From Alphaproteobacteria bacterium (GTDB lineage Bacteria > Pseudomonadota > Alphaproteobacteria > Rickettsiales > SXRF01): a stretch of 64,000 nucleotides of DNA. Below, piece by piece: positions 57,280-64,000 of this stretch (position 1 is its first letter; every line of letters starts with the position of its first letter). The notes under the pieces were generated by a model. The model made no database searches. It saw only the letters and a list, made by a program, of their open reading frames with translations, and was not told the DNA's origin. The stretch is from positions 124,001-188,000 of the forward strand of contig JANYES010000021.1 in NCBI GenBank assembly GCA_025362975.1. Direction: 5' to 3'. The translations under genes and the position numbers were made by a program.

Positions 57280-57383
57280 TTTTCCATATTAAAGGAAAAA
57301 AACTCCCCCCTGCATACGCAGGAAGAGAAAAAAACCGCGAGGTTATTTTTAAGGCTGCCGTTATTCAATAATCGCCACAAACA

Positions 57384-57417
57384 ACACCGCCCGCAGACCT
57401 AAGCCAGCGGGCGGTGT
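57384..57417 (-). terminator. Stem-loop downstream of the small lipoprotein gene
   Basis: ACACCGCCCGC (57384-57394) and GCGGGCGGTGT (57407-57417) form an 11-bp stem with a 12-base loop, 28 bases past the lipoprotein stop. On the minus strand it is followed by a poor T-tract (TGTTTGTGG), so termination efficiency is uncertain. Confidence 0.5.
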
Positions 57418-57444
57418 GGCGTGCGCGTTAAGCGGACGTTGGTA

Positions 57445-57705
57445 TTATCTTTCCGGCGGTACGATATTGCCAATCAGGCGGCCGGTGCTGTCATACACTT
57501 TCCCACCGCCCACAGGGTCCATTTCCACACGGCCATAGTGACGGCCATCGGTGTCGACCATGTCGAGGCTGCGGGTCAGGCTGCCTTGCTGTACGATTGC
57601 TGCCGCTGGCGGCGGTGGCGGCGGTGGCGGCGGATTGTGGCAACCGCTGAGCAGCAGCATGGCTGCGGCTGCAGTCAGCAGTTTTTTAGTAATCGGTAAC
57701 TTCAT
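57445..57705 (-). CDS. Small lipoprotein with polyproline linker
   Basis: 86 residues. The lipobox LLSGC puts the lipidated Cys at residue 22. A run of nine prolines follows directly, as a stiff spacer. The C-terminal 45 residues have two short Gly/Asp repeats (DTDGRHYGRVEMDP and DSTGRLIGNIVPP) like small beta-hairpin domains of envelope lipoproteins. AAAGGAG precedes the ATG. Sorting is likely to the outer membrane because position +2 is His, not Asp. Confidence 0.78.
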   Translation of the reverse strand: MKLPITKKLLTAAAAMLLLSGCHNPPPPPPPPPAAAIVQQGSLTRSLDMVDTDGRHYGRVEMDPVGGGKVYDSTGRLIGNIVPPER

Positions 57706-57844
57706 GGTGTTTCTCCTTTAAATTGGTCTTGGTTCATGATGTGTTCATTCGTATAAAAAAGACATTAGGAAATCAATATACCCTTCCGGGGCACGGTCAT
57801 TCATGGTGGGATAAAGCAATACGACGCATCAGAAGGAGACATTT

Positions 57845-58261
57845 ATGCCCGCATGGTTAGCCCTTATTCCGGCAATTTCAGATTTGCTGGACCGCATCAT
57901 CCCCGAGCCAGCGGCCCGCGCCCGCGCCAAGCTGGAACTGACCAAGGAAGAAAATGCGCAGGCCATGCAGCAATTGCAGCTGGCGATACAGGCCGACCAG
58001 AGCCAGATGCAGATCGACCAACAGGAAGCGGCAAGCCCGAATGTTTTTGTCAGCGGCTGGCGGCCTTTTATCGGCTGGGTGTGCGGCGTGGCATTTGCGT
58101 ATCATTTCGTAGCGCAGCCGCTTCTGGCTTTTATTATTGATAATGCCGGGGGTAACGTGAAATTGCCCACTTTCGACATGCAGGAACTGACCACAGTTCT
58201 CATGGGAATGCTTGGGCTTGGCAGCCTACGTACTATAGAGAAAATCAAGAATGTTTCTTAA
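57845..58261 (+). CDS. Holin-like protein (3TM phage holin family)
   Basis: 138 residues. The layout matches the 3TM holin family: an N-terminal amphipathic segment, a charged helix with glutamines (LELTKEENAQAMQQLQLAIQ), then SGWRPFIGWVCGVAFAYHF and two more hydrophobic segments ending in MGMLGLGSLRTIEK. AGAAGGAG precedes the ATG. No endolysin or phage structural gene is adjacent, so it is an isolated phage-derived or domesticated gene. In phages such proteins permeabilise the inner membrane. Confidence 0.82.
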   Translation: MPAWLALIPAISDLLDRIIPEPAARARAKLELTKEENAQAMQQLQLAIQADQSQMQIDQQEAASPNVFVSGWRPFIGWVCGVAFAYHFVAQPLLAFIIDNAGGNVKLPTFDMQELTTVLMGMLGLGSLRTIEKIKNVS

Positions 58262-58322
58262 TCGTTAACCAAATTGGCTTATATTGGAACTGTGACCAAT
58301 TCATTAAGGCAATGCAGGAAAT

Positions 58323-59336
58323 ATGGCGCTGAATAAACTTAAAGATTTTAACGTATTAGTTGTCGATTCGGACAAGCAGTTGGCCAACGTGTTTTGCAGC
58401 ATGTTGCAGCGCATGGGTTTCGGCAATGTCATGAAAACCAGCAATGGCCGCGAAGCCATCACCCTCCTCAAGGAAAAACCGGTCGATTTCATGATCACCG
58501 AGTGGAATACCCGCGAACTCGACGGGCTGGAACTGCTATCACGCATCCGCCGCGAACGCGCCACCAACGACCAGACCATACCCGCCATCATGCTCACTGG
58601 CCGCGCCGAGCGAACCGACGTCGTCACCGCGCGCGACTACGGCATCAACGAATATGTGGTGAAGCCCTTCAGCGCCAAAACTGTTTACGCGCGCATGGAG
58701 CGCCTCATCGAAATGCCGCGCAGCTTTATCGTCGCTAAATCCTATGTCGGCCCTGACCGCCGCACCAAAAACACGCTGCTGCCCAAAGGCATTGCCGAAC
58801 GCCGCACTATTGCGCTGAAAGCCGTGCAGAAGCCCGCCAATATGCCCGCCGACGATTTGCCGAAAGTCTGGCTGCCGGATTACACGCTGAAGCTGAAACT
58901 CGGCCGCGAAACCTCGCTCTCCTCGGTGATTACCCCAAAGGTGATCGACGATGCGCAGCATTCCATCGAAGAAGCGTCGGTCGATTCCGGCGAATGGCTG
59001 AAGGAAAACCTGACGCAGTTGAAAACCCTGCAAAACCGCATCAAAATCGGCGACCTCTACACGCTGATGCCCATCGACATGAGCGAAATCGCCCTCACCA
59101 TGAGTTCGCGCTCGGGCACGTTCGGCTACGGCAGCGCTTCGAAAATCGCCTATTTACTGTACCTGTTCTGCCGCAACAATCTGCGCATCGACGACCCGAA
59201 CCACCAGATGGTCATGGAAAAACATATCGATGCGCTGACCTCCACCATCGCCATGCCGAAGCAGGACCCTTCAGGCAAACAAGGCGCTGAAATTATTTCG
59301 CAATTACAGAAGCTTTCTGACCGTTACGCCTGCTAA
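58323..59336 (+). CDS. Response-regulator-like protein with altered phospho-acceptor
   Basis: 337 residues. Residues 8-130 form a receiver domain: the acidic pair at Asp15/Asp17 (VVDSDKQ), the switch Thr in LTGRAE, and the Lys in VVKPFSA. The usual phospho-acceptor Asp is Glu60 (FMITEWNTRELDG), a change that often mimics permanent phosphorylation. After the receiver comes a VGPDRRTKN element common in alphaproteobacterial receiver proteins. A C-terminal domain of about 190 residues, with no DNA-binding or enzyme motif that I recognise, ends the protein. Confidence 0.85.
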   Translation: MALNKLKDFNVLVVDSDKQLANVFCSMLQRMGFGNVMKTSNGREAITLLKEKPVDFMITEWNTRELDGLELLSRIRRERATNDQTIPAIMLTGRAERTDVVTARDYGINEYVVKPFSAKTVYARMERLIEMPRSFIVAKSYVGPDRRTKNTLLPKGIAERRTIALKAVQKPANMPADDLPKVWLPDYTLKLKLGRETSLSSVITPKVIDDAQHSIEEASVDSGEWLKENLTQLKTLQNRIKIGDLYTLMPIDMSEIALTMSSRSGTFGYGSASKIAYLLYLFCRNNLRIDDPNHQMVMEKHIDALTSTIAMPKQDPSGKQGAEIISQLQKLSDRYAC

Positions 59337-59388
59337 TAATTACCCACTTCCGGGGCATAGCATTTGCGTCTTGCTGCGTATAAGGGCA

Positions 59389-59414
59389 AAATGTGTATAA
59401 ATGTGTATAAATGT
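59389..59414. repeat. Short tandem repeat, 10-base unit
   Basis: AAATGTGTAT occurs twice in direct succession and is followed by AAATGT. It lies upstream of the CpaF-like gene, 29 bases before a TATAAT at 59443-59448. Confidence 0.7.
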
Positions 59415-59442
59415 CGAGAAAAAGCCCTCATCAAGCTAAGGG

Positions 59443-59448
59443 TATAAT
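59443..59448 (+). promoter_or_regulatory. Possible -10 element of the CpaF-like gene
   Basis: A perfect TATAAT 41 bases before the start codon. No convincing -35 hexamer lies at the right distance. Confidence 0.4.
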
Positions 59449-59489
59449 CAGTAACGGAATATTAAGCTTAATGGCCTAATCTCATAGGC

Positions 59490-60623
59490 ATGAGCGAATC
59501 CCACCATCAAAAAATTGCCAGTATCAACTGGACGGAATCCGGCGACATGGGTCCCCTCGGGCCATTGCTCGACGACGATTCCATAAGCGATATTCTGATC
59601 AACGGGCCGAAAGAAATTTTCGTCGAACGTGGTGGCAAGCTGGAAAAAACCAATATCGAATTCCCCGATGAAGCGAGTCTGCATGCGGTGGCGCAGCTGA
59701 TCGTATCGGCTGTGGGCCGTGTGCTTGAACCCAGCCGCCCGCTGGTCGATGCACGCCTTGCCGATGGCAGCCGCGTGAACGTGGTCGGGCCACCGCTGGC
59801 GGTGGACGGCACGTCGATCTCCATCCGTAAATTCTCACGCGATAAAATCACCATCGACGACATGGTCGCGCGCGAAAGCCTGTCGCAGCCGCTCGGTGAG
59901 TTTCTGAAAATCGCTGGTCATTGCCGCATGAATATCGTGTTTTCGGGTGGCACCGGCTCCGGTAAAACCACCCTGCTCAACGCCATGTCACGCACGATTG
60001 AACATACCGAACGCATCGTCACCATCGAAGATGCCGTTGAGTTGCAATTACAGCAGCCGCATGTCGTTCGCCTGGAAACCAAACCTGCGCTGGTCGGTCA
60101 ATCCGCCGACGAGGAAGTCAGTATTCGCGATCTGCTACGCAACGCTCTGCGTATGCGCCCGGACCGTATTATCGTGGGCGAAGTGCGCGGGGCGGAAGCG
60201 TTCGACATGATGCAGGCGATGAACACCGGCCACGAAGGGTCGCTCACCACCATCCACGCCAACCACCCACGCGATGCGCTGGCGCGCCTTGAAAACATGA
60301 TAAGCATGGCGAATCTGAACATCCCCATGCGCTCGATCCGCGCGCAGATTGCGTCCGCGCTGCATCTAATTATCCAGACCAGCCGCATGCGCGACGGCGT
60401 TCGCCGCGTTACCTTCGTATCGGAAATCGCTGGCATGGAAGGTGACGTGGTCACCATGAATGATCTATTCCAGTACATTGTCGATTCCGAAGGCTCGGAC
60501 GGCAAGCTTCAAGGCCATTTTCAGTGGACCGGCATTATGCCCCGCTGCATCAAACGCGTGGCGTATTACGGAGAAATGGAGCGCCTGACTAAGGCTTTAG
60601 GAATAAAAATGCCGAAAATTTAA
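59490..60623 (+). CDS. cpaF: CpaF/TadA-type secretion ATPase
   Basis: Hexameric ATPase of the type II/IV secretion family, closest to CpaF of tight-adherence pili. 377 residues. The N-terminal domain carries [21 protein letters not shown]. The ATPase core has Walker [16 protein letters not shown] (about residue 153), the Asp box [14 protein letters not shown], Walker [19 protein letters not shown], and the His box [14 protein letters not shown]. No other tad/cpa gene is in the window, so it may act with components elsewhere or as a stand-alone regulator. Its neighbour is the receiver-like protein. Confidence 0.92.
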   Translation: MSESHHQKIASINWTESGDMGPLGPLLDDDSISDILINGPKEIFVERGGKLEKTNIEFPDEASLHAVAQLIVSAVGRVLEPSRPLVDARLADGSRVNVVGPPLAVDGTSISIRKFSRDKITIDDMVARESLSQPLGEFLKIAGHCRMNIVFSGGTGSGKTTLLNAMSRTIEHTERIVTIEDAVELQLQQPHVVRLETKPALVGQSADEEVSIRDLLRNALRMRPDRIIVGEVRGAEAFDMMQAMNTGHEGSLTTIHANHPRDALARLENMISMANLNIPMRSIRAQIASALHLIIQTSRMRDGVRRVTFVSEIAGMEGDVVTMNDLFQYIVDSEGSDGKLQGHFQWTGIMPRCIKRVAYYGEMERLTKALGIKMPKI

Positions 60624-60679
60624 AGCATTTTATTATAAATGCCGCGTTAAACCCTTGCGTGGGCAAATTATTCCAGCTC

Positions 60680-60708
60680 TTGACGTGCCCTGTACAAAGG
60701 AATATCCT
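60680..60708 (+). promoter_or_regulatory. Sigma-70-type promoter of hpf
   Basis: TTGACG (60680-60685) and TATCCT (60703-60708) with a 17-base spacer. The predicted start near 60715 is about 27 bases before the hpf ATG. Confidence 0.6.
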
Positions 60709-60741
60709 TAGAGTTCTAGTACAACAATCAAAGAGAATTAT

Positions 60742-61329
60742 ATGCAAATTTCCGTTTCCGGCAAAGGCGTGGACGTAGGCGAGTCGCTGCGTACACACAT
60801 TGAAAATCAGATCGAAGAACATGTGAACAAATACATTGACCGCGTCACTTCCGTGCAGGTCGTTATTTCCCGTGAAGCACATCTGTTCCGCGTCGATATC
60901 ACCGGAAACTTAGGAACGCATTCAGGCATCGTTATCCGCAGCAGCGGCGACGCGGGCGACGCCCACTCAGCGTTCGACCTTGCGCTGGACAAAACCACCA
61001 AGCAGCTCCGCCGTTACAAGCGCAAGCTCACCAACCACCACAAGGGCGATGCAGGTAACGTAACTGAACTGCCCCGCGCCAAAGGCAAAAAATACACCCT
61101 GAAACCGGAAACCGGCGAACAGGAAGACAACACCCATAGCGGCCTCATTATCGCCGAACAATCCACCGACATCGACACGATGACGGTGAGCGAAGCCGTC
61201 ATGAAAATGGATTTGCAACACCTTCCGGCGCTGATGTTCTTTAATTCCTCGCATGGACGCCTCAACGTCGTCTATCGTCGCAGCGACGGCAACATCTCGT
61301 GGGTCGACCCCGAGGCCAAAGCCGCTTAA
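60742..61329 (+). CDS. hpf: Ribosome hibernation-promoting factor, long form
   Basis: Binds the 30S subunit in slow growth and drives 100S ribosome dimers through its C-terminal domain. 195 residues: the N-terminal S30AE fold (ISVSGKGVDVGESLR, then a long helix) and the C-terminal dimerisation domain (LPALMFFNSSHGRLNVVYRR), joined by a charged linker. This long form is the one usual in alphaproteobacteria. Its position before ptsN is widely conserved; enterobacteria have the rpoN-hpf-ptsN order. Confidence 0.95.
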   Translation: MQISVSGKGVDVGESLRTHIENQIEEHVNKYIDRVTSVQVVISREAHLFRVDITGNLGTHSGIVIRSSGDAGDAHSAFDLALDKTTKQLRRYKRKLTNHHKGDAGNVTELPRAKGKKYTLKPETGEQEDNTHSGLIIAEQSTDIDTMTVSEAVMKMDLQHLPALMFFNSSHGRLNVVYRRSDGNISWVDPEAKAA

Positions 61330-61350
61330 AGACGCGAATCGAACCCATCT

Positions 61351-61815
61351 ATGCAATTATCGTCTATTTTGCCGCTTGAAGCGGTAATGGCCCATGTTCC
61401 TGCTCGCGATAAAAAGCAAGTGCTGAAACTTATGTCGAACGTGGCTTCACACATCACCCATCTGGGCGAGCGCGAAATCTTCAGCACCCTGCAGGAACGC
61501 GAGCAGATCGGCTGTACCGGCATGGGCAACGGCGTGTGCATCCCCCACGGGCGTTTTGACAACCTCAAGGAAGTGCATGCGCTGTTCGCGCAGCTGGAAC
61601 GCCCTGTGGAATTCAATGCCGCCGACGGCCGCCCCGTGGACCTCGTGTTCATGCTGCTGACGCCTACCTGGGCGAATACCGAGCATTTAAAAGCCATCGC
61701 CACCATTTCGCGCCTGTTGCGTGATAAGGTTATGTGTGAAGCGCTACGCAAAGCCCGAGACGCCAACACACTGCATATGCTGCTGATCAAGGAACGCGGG
61801 CAGGACGCGGCATAA
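61351..61815 (+). CDS. ptsN: Nitrogen-regulatory PTS protein EIIA-Ntr (PtsN)
   Basis: Regulatory phosphotransferase subunit. 154 residues; the phosphorylated histidine is His66 in NGVCIPHGRF. The rest follows the family (VFMLLTPTWANTEHLKAIATISRLL). It controls potassium, stress or ppGpp pathways in other proteobacteria. It starts 21 bases after hpf. With HprK, RapZ, EIIA and HPr downstream, it forms a local regulatory PTS. No EI-Ntr (ptsP) or transport EII gene is in the window. Confidence 0.95.
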   Translation: MQLSSILPLEAVMAHVPARDKKQVLKLMSNVASHITHLGEREIFSTLQEREQIGCTGMGNGVCIPHGRFDNLKEVHALFAQLERPVEFNAADGRPVDLVFMLLTPTWANTEHLKAIATISRLLRDKVMCEALRKARDANTLHMLLIKERGQDAA

Positions 61816-61835
61816 TTCACTACTAACCTTGCTGC

Positions 61836-61905
61836 GAATGCATTTTGTGGCACTTCCGGTGCTCACGAAGCGCTGCTACGCTCTGGTTCTCTCAAAATGA
61901 CATTC
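61836..61905. repeat. Imperfect palindrome between ptsN and hprK
   Basis: Outer arms GAATGCATTTTG (61836-61847) and CAAAATGACATTC (61893-61905) are inverted repeats with one extra base. Inside, CCGG-GCTCACG and CGCTCTGG pair imperfectly. The layout recalls dispersed intergenic palindromic elements; only one copy is in the window. Confidence 0.5.
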
Positions 61906-61984
61906 TCACTGACGGCCTAGCGTGAATTACTCTGAATCTGATTTAGCGATTGGCAAACGCCACAAAATCGTTTCTGCTGGCGGC

Positions 61985-62422
61985 ATGGCAGACACCCCTC
62001 ATCTTTTACTTCATGCAAGCTGCATCAGCATTGGCGGGCGCGGCGTTTTGCTACTCGGCGAATCCGGCAGCGGCAAGTCCGATGTGGCGCTGCGGCTAAT
62101 CGAGCGCGGGGCAATTCTGGTATCCGACGATCAGGTCGAAATCCGCGCGAAGGACGGGGCGCTGCACGCGTTTGCACCGAAGACGATCGAGGGCCTGCTG
62201 GAGGCGCGCGGCGTGGGCATTTTGAAAGTGCCATGCGTGCAGGATATCGCGCTGGCGCTGGCGGTACGTTTAGTTGCGGCGGAGGCCGTGGAACGCATGC
62301 CCGAACCGCAGTTCTTTGATTGCCTTGGTCTGCAACTACCATTACTATCGCTGCATGCATTTGAGCCGTCCATATCAGCCAAGATAGGGATGGCGTTACA
62401 AGCGCGGGAAACGATCGTATGA
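61985..62422 (+). CDS. hprK: HPr kinase/phosphorylase, short alphaproteobacterial form
   Basis: Phosphorylates HPr on serine and reverses the reaction. 145 residues from ATG 61985; only the catalytic C-terminal domain is present, as usual in alphaproteobacteria. Walker A is LLGESGSGKSDVAL, followed by VSDDQVEI. The HprK signature region reads GLLEARGVGILKVP. A GTG at 61922 would add 21 residues without a recognisable domain; neither start has a strong Shine-Dalgarno. The stop overlaps rapZ by 4 bases. Confidence 0.93.
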   Translation: MADTPHLLLHASCISIGGRGVLLLGESGSGKSDVALRLIERGAILVSDDQVEIRAKDGALHAFAPKTIEGLLEARGVGILKVPCVQDIALALAVRLVAAEAVERMPEPQFFDCLGLQLPLLSLHAFEPSISAKIGMALQARETIV

Positions 62423-63276
62423 AACTTGTCCTTATCACCGGCATGTCCGGCGCCGGAAAGTCCGTCGCGCTGAAGTCCCTTGAGGATTGTGGCTTCGAAG
62501 CCATCGACAACCTGCCGCTGGCGTTTTTGCCGCCGCTGGTGCTTTCACAAGCGACGACGCGCAATCTGGTCGTCGGTTCCGATATCCGCAGCCGTGATTT
62601 CTCGGCAGAAACTTTCATCGACACCATCACCCCGCTGCGTAACAACCCCGACATCGAATTCAGCATGCTGTTTCTGGATAGCGACGACGAAATCCTGCGC
62701 CGCCGCTACACCGAGACCCGCCGCCGCCATCCGCTCACCGTCGACCGCCCCGTGCTGGATGGCATCCGCCATGAGCGCGAACTGGTGGAAAAACTCCGCG
62801 CGGTCTCCGACAAGGTCATCGACACCAGCGAGCTGGAAGCCGCCGATTTACGCAAACTCATCACCGCATACTACGCCAGCGAAGAACGGCATTTATCCGT
62901 GGTGCTCACGTCATTTTCCTTCAAAGGCGGCCTGCCGCGCGACGCGGATATCGTATTCGACGTGCGCTTCCTGAAAAACCCCCATTACGACTCGAGCCTG
63001 CGCCCGCTCAACGGCTTAAACAAGGCCGTCGGCGATTACATCGAATCCGACCGCGATTTTGCGTATTTCTACGGCAAGCTGACCGATCTTTTAAAACCGC
63101 TATTGCCGCGCTATCTCGAAGAAGGAAAGAATTACCTCACCATCGCTGTGGGCTGCACGGGCGGGAAGCACCGCTCGGTGTACATGGTGCAAAAGCTCGG
63201 TGCATTTTTAGAAACGAGCGGGTATAAAGTCACCTTACGTCACAGGGATCTGGTGCAAGACCTCGCCAACGCCTGA
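62419..63276 (+). CDS. rapZ: RapZ-family RNase adaptor / nucleotide-binding protein
   Basis: 285 residues. An N-terminal P-loop (ITGMSGAGKSVAL) and the DNLP block (AIDNLPLAFLPP) come first. The C-terminal domain has the characteristic GCTGGKHRSV segment. In enterobacteria RapZ guides RNase E to GlmZ RNA and senses glucosamine-6-phosphate. In alphaproteobacteria the gene is always near hprK and PTS genes and its partners are less known. Translation is coupled to hprK by an ATGA overlap. Confidence 0.95.
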   Translation: MKLVLITGMSGAGKSVALKSLEDCGFEAIDNLPLAFLPPLVLSQATTRNLVVGSDIRSRDFSAETFIDTITPLRNNPDIEFSMLFLDSDDEILRRRYTETRRRHPLTVDRPVLDGIRHERELVEKLRAVSDKVIDTSELEAADLRKLITAYYASEERHLSVVLTSFSFKGGLPRDADIVFDVRFLKNPHYDSSLRPLNGLNKAVGDYIESDRDFAYFYGKLTDLLKPLLPRYLEEGKNYLTIAVGCTGGKHRSVYMVQKLGAFLETSGYKVTLRHRDLVQDLANA

Positions 63277-63300
63277 TACCATTATAAAAAGGAAATAGTC

Positions 63301-63705
63301 ATGATCGGTGTTGTTGTCGTTACCCACGGAAAGCTTGCGGAAGCCTTTATTTCAGTCACCGAACATGTCGTCGGCAAGCAAGCACAGATGGTCGCCATCG
63401 GCATCGAGCCGCAGGATGATTCGGATAGCTGCCGCGAGCAGATCCTGCAAGCGATCAAAGCGGTCGATACCGGCGCGGGCGTGGTCATCCTTACCGATAT
63501 GTTCGGCGGCACCCCTTCGAACCTTGCCATTTCAGTGATGAAGGAAGAGGGCGTGGAAGTGATTGCTGGCGTCAACCTGCCGATGATGATCAAGCTGGCA
63601 AGCGTGCGCGCCACCGCGCCGCTGGAAGACGCGGTCAATCAAGCGCAGGACGCGGCGCGCAAATACATCAACGTGGCCGGAAACCTGCTGGCCAATAAAG
63701 GGTAG
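63301..63705 (+). CDS. PTS EIIA component, mannose type
   Basis: 134 residues with the phosphorylated His9 in VVVVTHGKLAEAF and the DMFGGTPSNLA block of the mannose-family EIIA. In alphaproteobacteria this single-domain protein works with HPr and HprK in regulation rather than sugar uptake. AAAGGAAA precedes the ATG, and HPr follows after 2 bases. Confidence 0.95.
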   Translation: MIGVVVVTHGKLAEAFISVTEHVVGKQAQMVAIGIEPQDDSDSCREQILQAIKAVDTGAGVVILTDMFGGTPSNLAISVMKEEGVEVIAGVNLPMMIKLASVRATAPLEDAVNQAQDAARKYINVAGNLLANKG

Positions 63706-63707
63706 TT

Positions 63708-64000
63708 ATGGCTGCTGAACTTGTCGCCGAGATTATCAATAAACGCGGGCTGCACGCCCGCGCAGCCGCGAAATTCGTGAAAGTCGTAACTGCCCACGCA
63801 GCACAGGTGAGCGTCATCAAGCTCGGCAGCGGCAGCGAAGAAAACTCTCCCCCCGTCGGCGGGTCTTCCATACTCGGATTGATGATGCTAGGCGCGGATC
63901 CGGGTTCCAAGCTTTACATTTCAGCAACCGATTCGCAGGCGGATGATGTCATCAAAGCGCTCAAAGAGCTTATCGAAAACAGGTTCGGCGAAGATGAGTA
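63708..64000 (+). CDS. ptsH: Phosphocarrier protein HPr, stop codon cut by the window edge
   Basis: 97 codons are complete and the last two bases (TA) are the beginning of the stop. The histidine phosphorylated by EI is His16 in NKRGLHARAAAKFV. The regulatory serine that HprK would modify lies at Ser53/Ser54 in GGSSILGLMMLGA. Together with the preceding three genes it forms the regulatory hprK-rapZ-EIIA-HPr group. Confidence 0.95.
   Translation, partial: MAAELVAEIINKRGLHARAAAKFVKVVTAHAAQVSVIKLGSGSEENSPPVGGSSILGLMMLGADPGSKLYISATDSQADDVIKALKELIENRFGEDE

Noticed and set aside
57300-57325. Small CCTGC/GCAGG hairpin near A- and T-runs downstream of the 66-residue gene
   Set aside because: Only a 5-bp stem, and the T-tract is on the far side of intervening G residues; too weak to list as a terminator.
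57600-57640. GGC/GGT triplet run that looks like a microsatellite
   Set aside because: It is simply the proline codons of the small lipoprotein read on the other strand.
1-64000. CRISPR array, insertion sequence, integrase or complete prophage
   Set aside because: No regularly spaced direct repeats, transposase or integrase motifs, or phage structural genes were seen; the holin stands alone.

Overview
The window looks like a stretch of alphaproteobacterial chromosome of moderate GC. The signs are: a short HprK followed by RapZ, a mannose-type EIIA and HPr; a DUF2628 gene inside a his operon; hslVU behind a promoter matching the alphaproteobacterial RpoH consensus (CTTGAA-N17-CCACAT); a LptF/LptG pair divergent from pepA; and holC nearby. 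No ribosomal RNA, CRISPR array or insertion sequence was seen. The exact lineage cannot be fixed from the sequence. Coding density is high, and no gene-free gap exceeds 300 bases.

Region by region. (1) 1-9.0 kb: a metzincin-type metallopeptidase cut by the left edge, DnaG primase, a YgjP-like metallopeptidase, a probably transferred SGNH/GDSL hydrolase, tRNA-Pro(GGG), a small secreted protein, a BrkB-family membrane protein, UppP, a GT-C-type membrane protein and a VOC protein. (2) 9.05-26.95 kb: the accessory core. A single uninterrupted 5,586-codon gene lies opposite two small unknown genes. I read in it an adenosine-deaminase domain, a SLOG-like Rossmann fold, weak HD/SpoT-like segments, a protein-kinase-like fold, a zeta-toxin-like P-loop kinase, internal duplications and a very long helical C-terminal half. 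A 52-codon out-of-frame ORF with an ideal ribosome-binding site is nested inside it. (3) 27-30.9 kb: an operon of an OprB-type porin, a beta-propeller protein and a Tat-exported DyP peroxidase (EfeB) behind two Fur-box-like sequences, so probably iron-regulated. (4) 30.9-39.5 kb: an alpha-E / circularly permuted ATP-grasp / transglutaminase cluster of the amidoligase type, divergently arranged, with a periplasmic trypsin-like protease at its end.

(5) 39.5-45.0 kb: a his operon on the minus strand (hisB, hisH, hisA, hisF) with five non-his genes interleaved. (6) 45.1-48.4 kb: hslV, a small membrane/coiled-coil gene, hslU, a strong terminator and an orphan 284-residue gene. (7) 48.5-57.3 kb: LPS export (lptF, lptG), pepA, a HAD phosphatase, an LprI-like protein, holC, a GGDEF protein and prfC. 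(8) 57.4-64 kb: a small lipoprotein, an isolated holin-like gene, a receiver protein with Glu in place of the phospho-acceptor Asp, a CpaF-type ATPase, then the hpf-ptsN-hprK-rapZ-EIIA-ptsH group (ribosome hibernation and regulatory PTS).

The housekeeping parts are ordinary. The strongest candidate for something undescribed is the giant gene, with its nested small ORF and its two divergent partners. Its combination of nucleotide-handling and conflict-type domains resembles the polyvalent proteins of mobile elements, but its exact architecture is not one I recognise.
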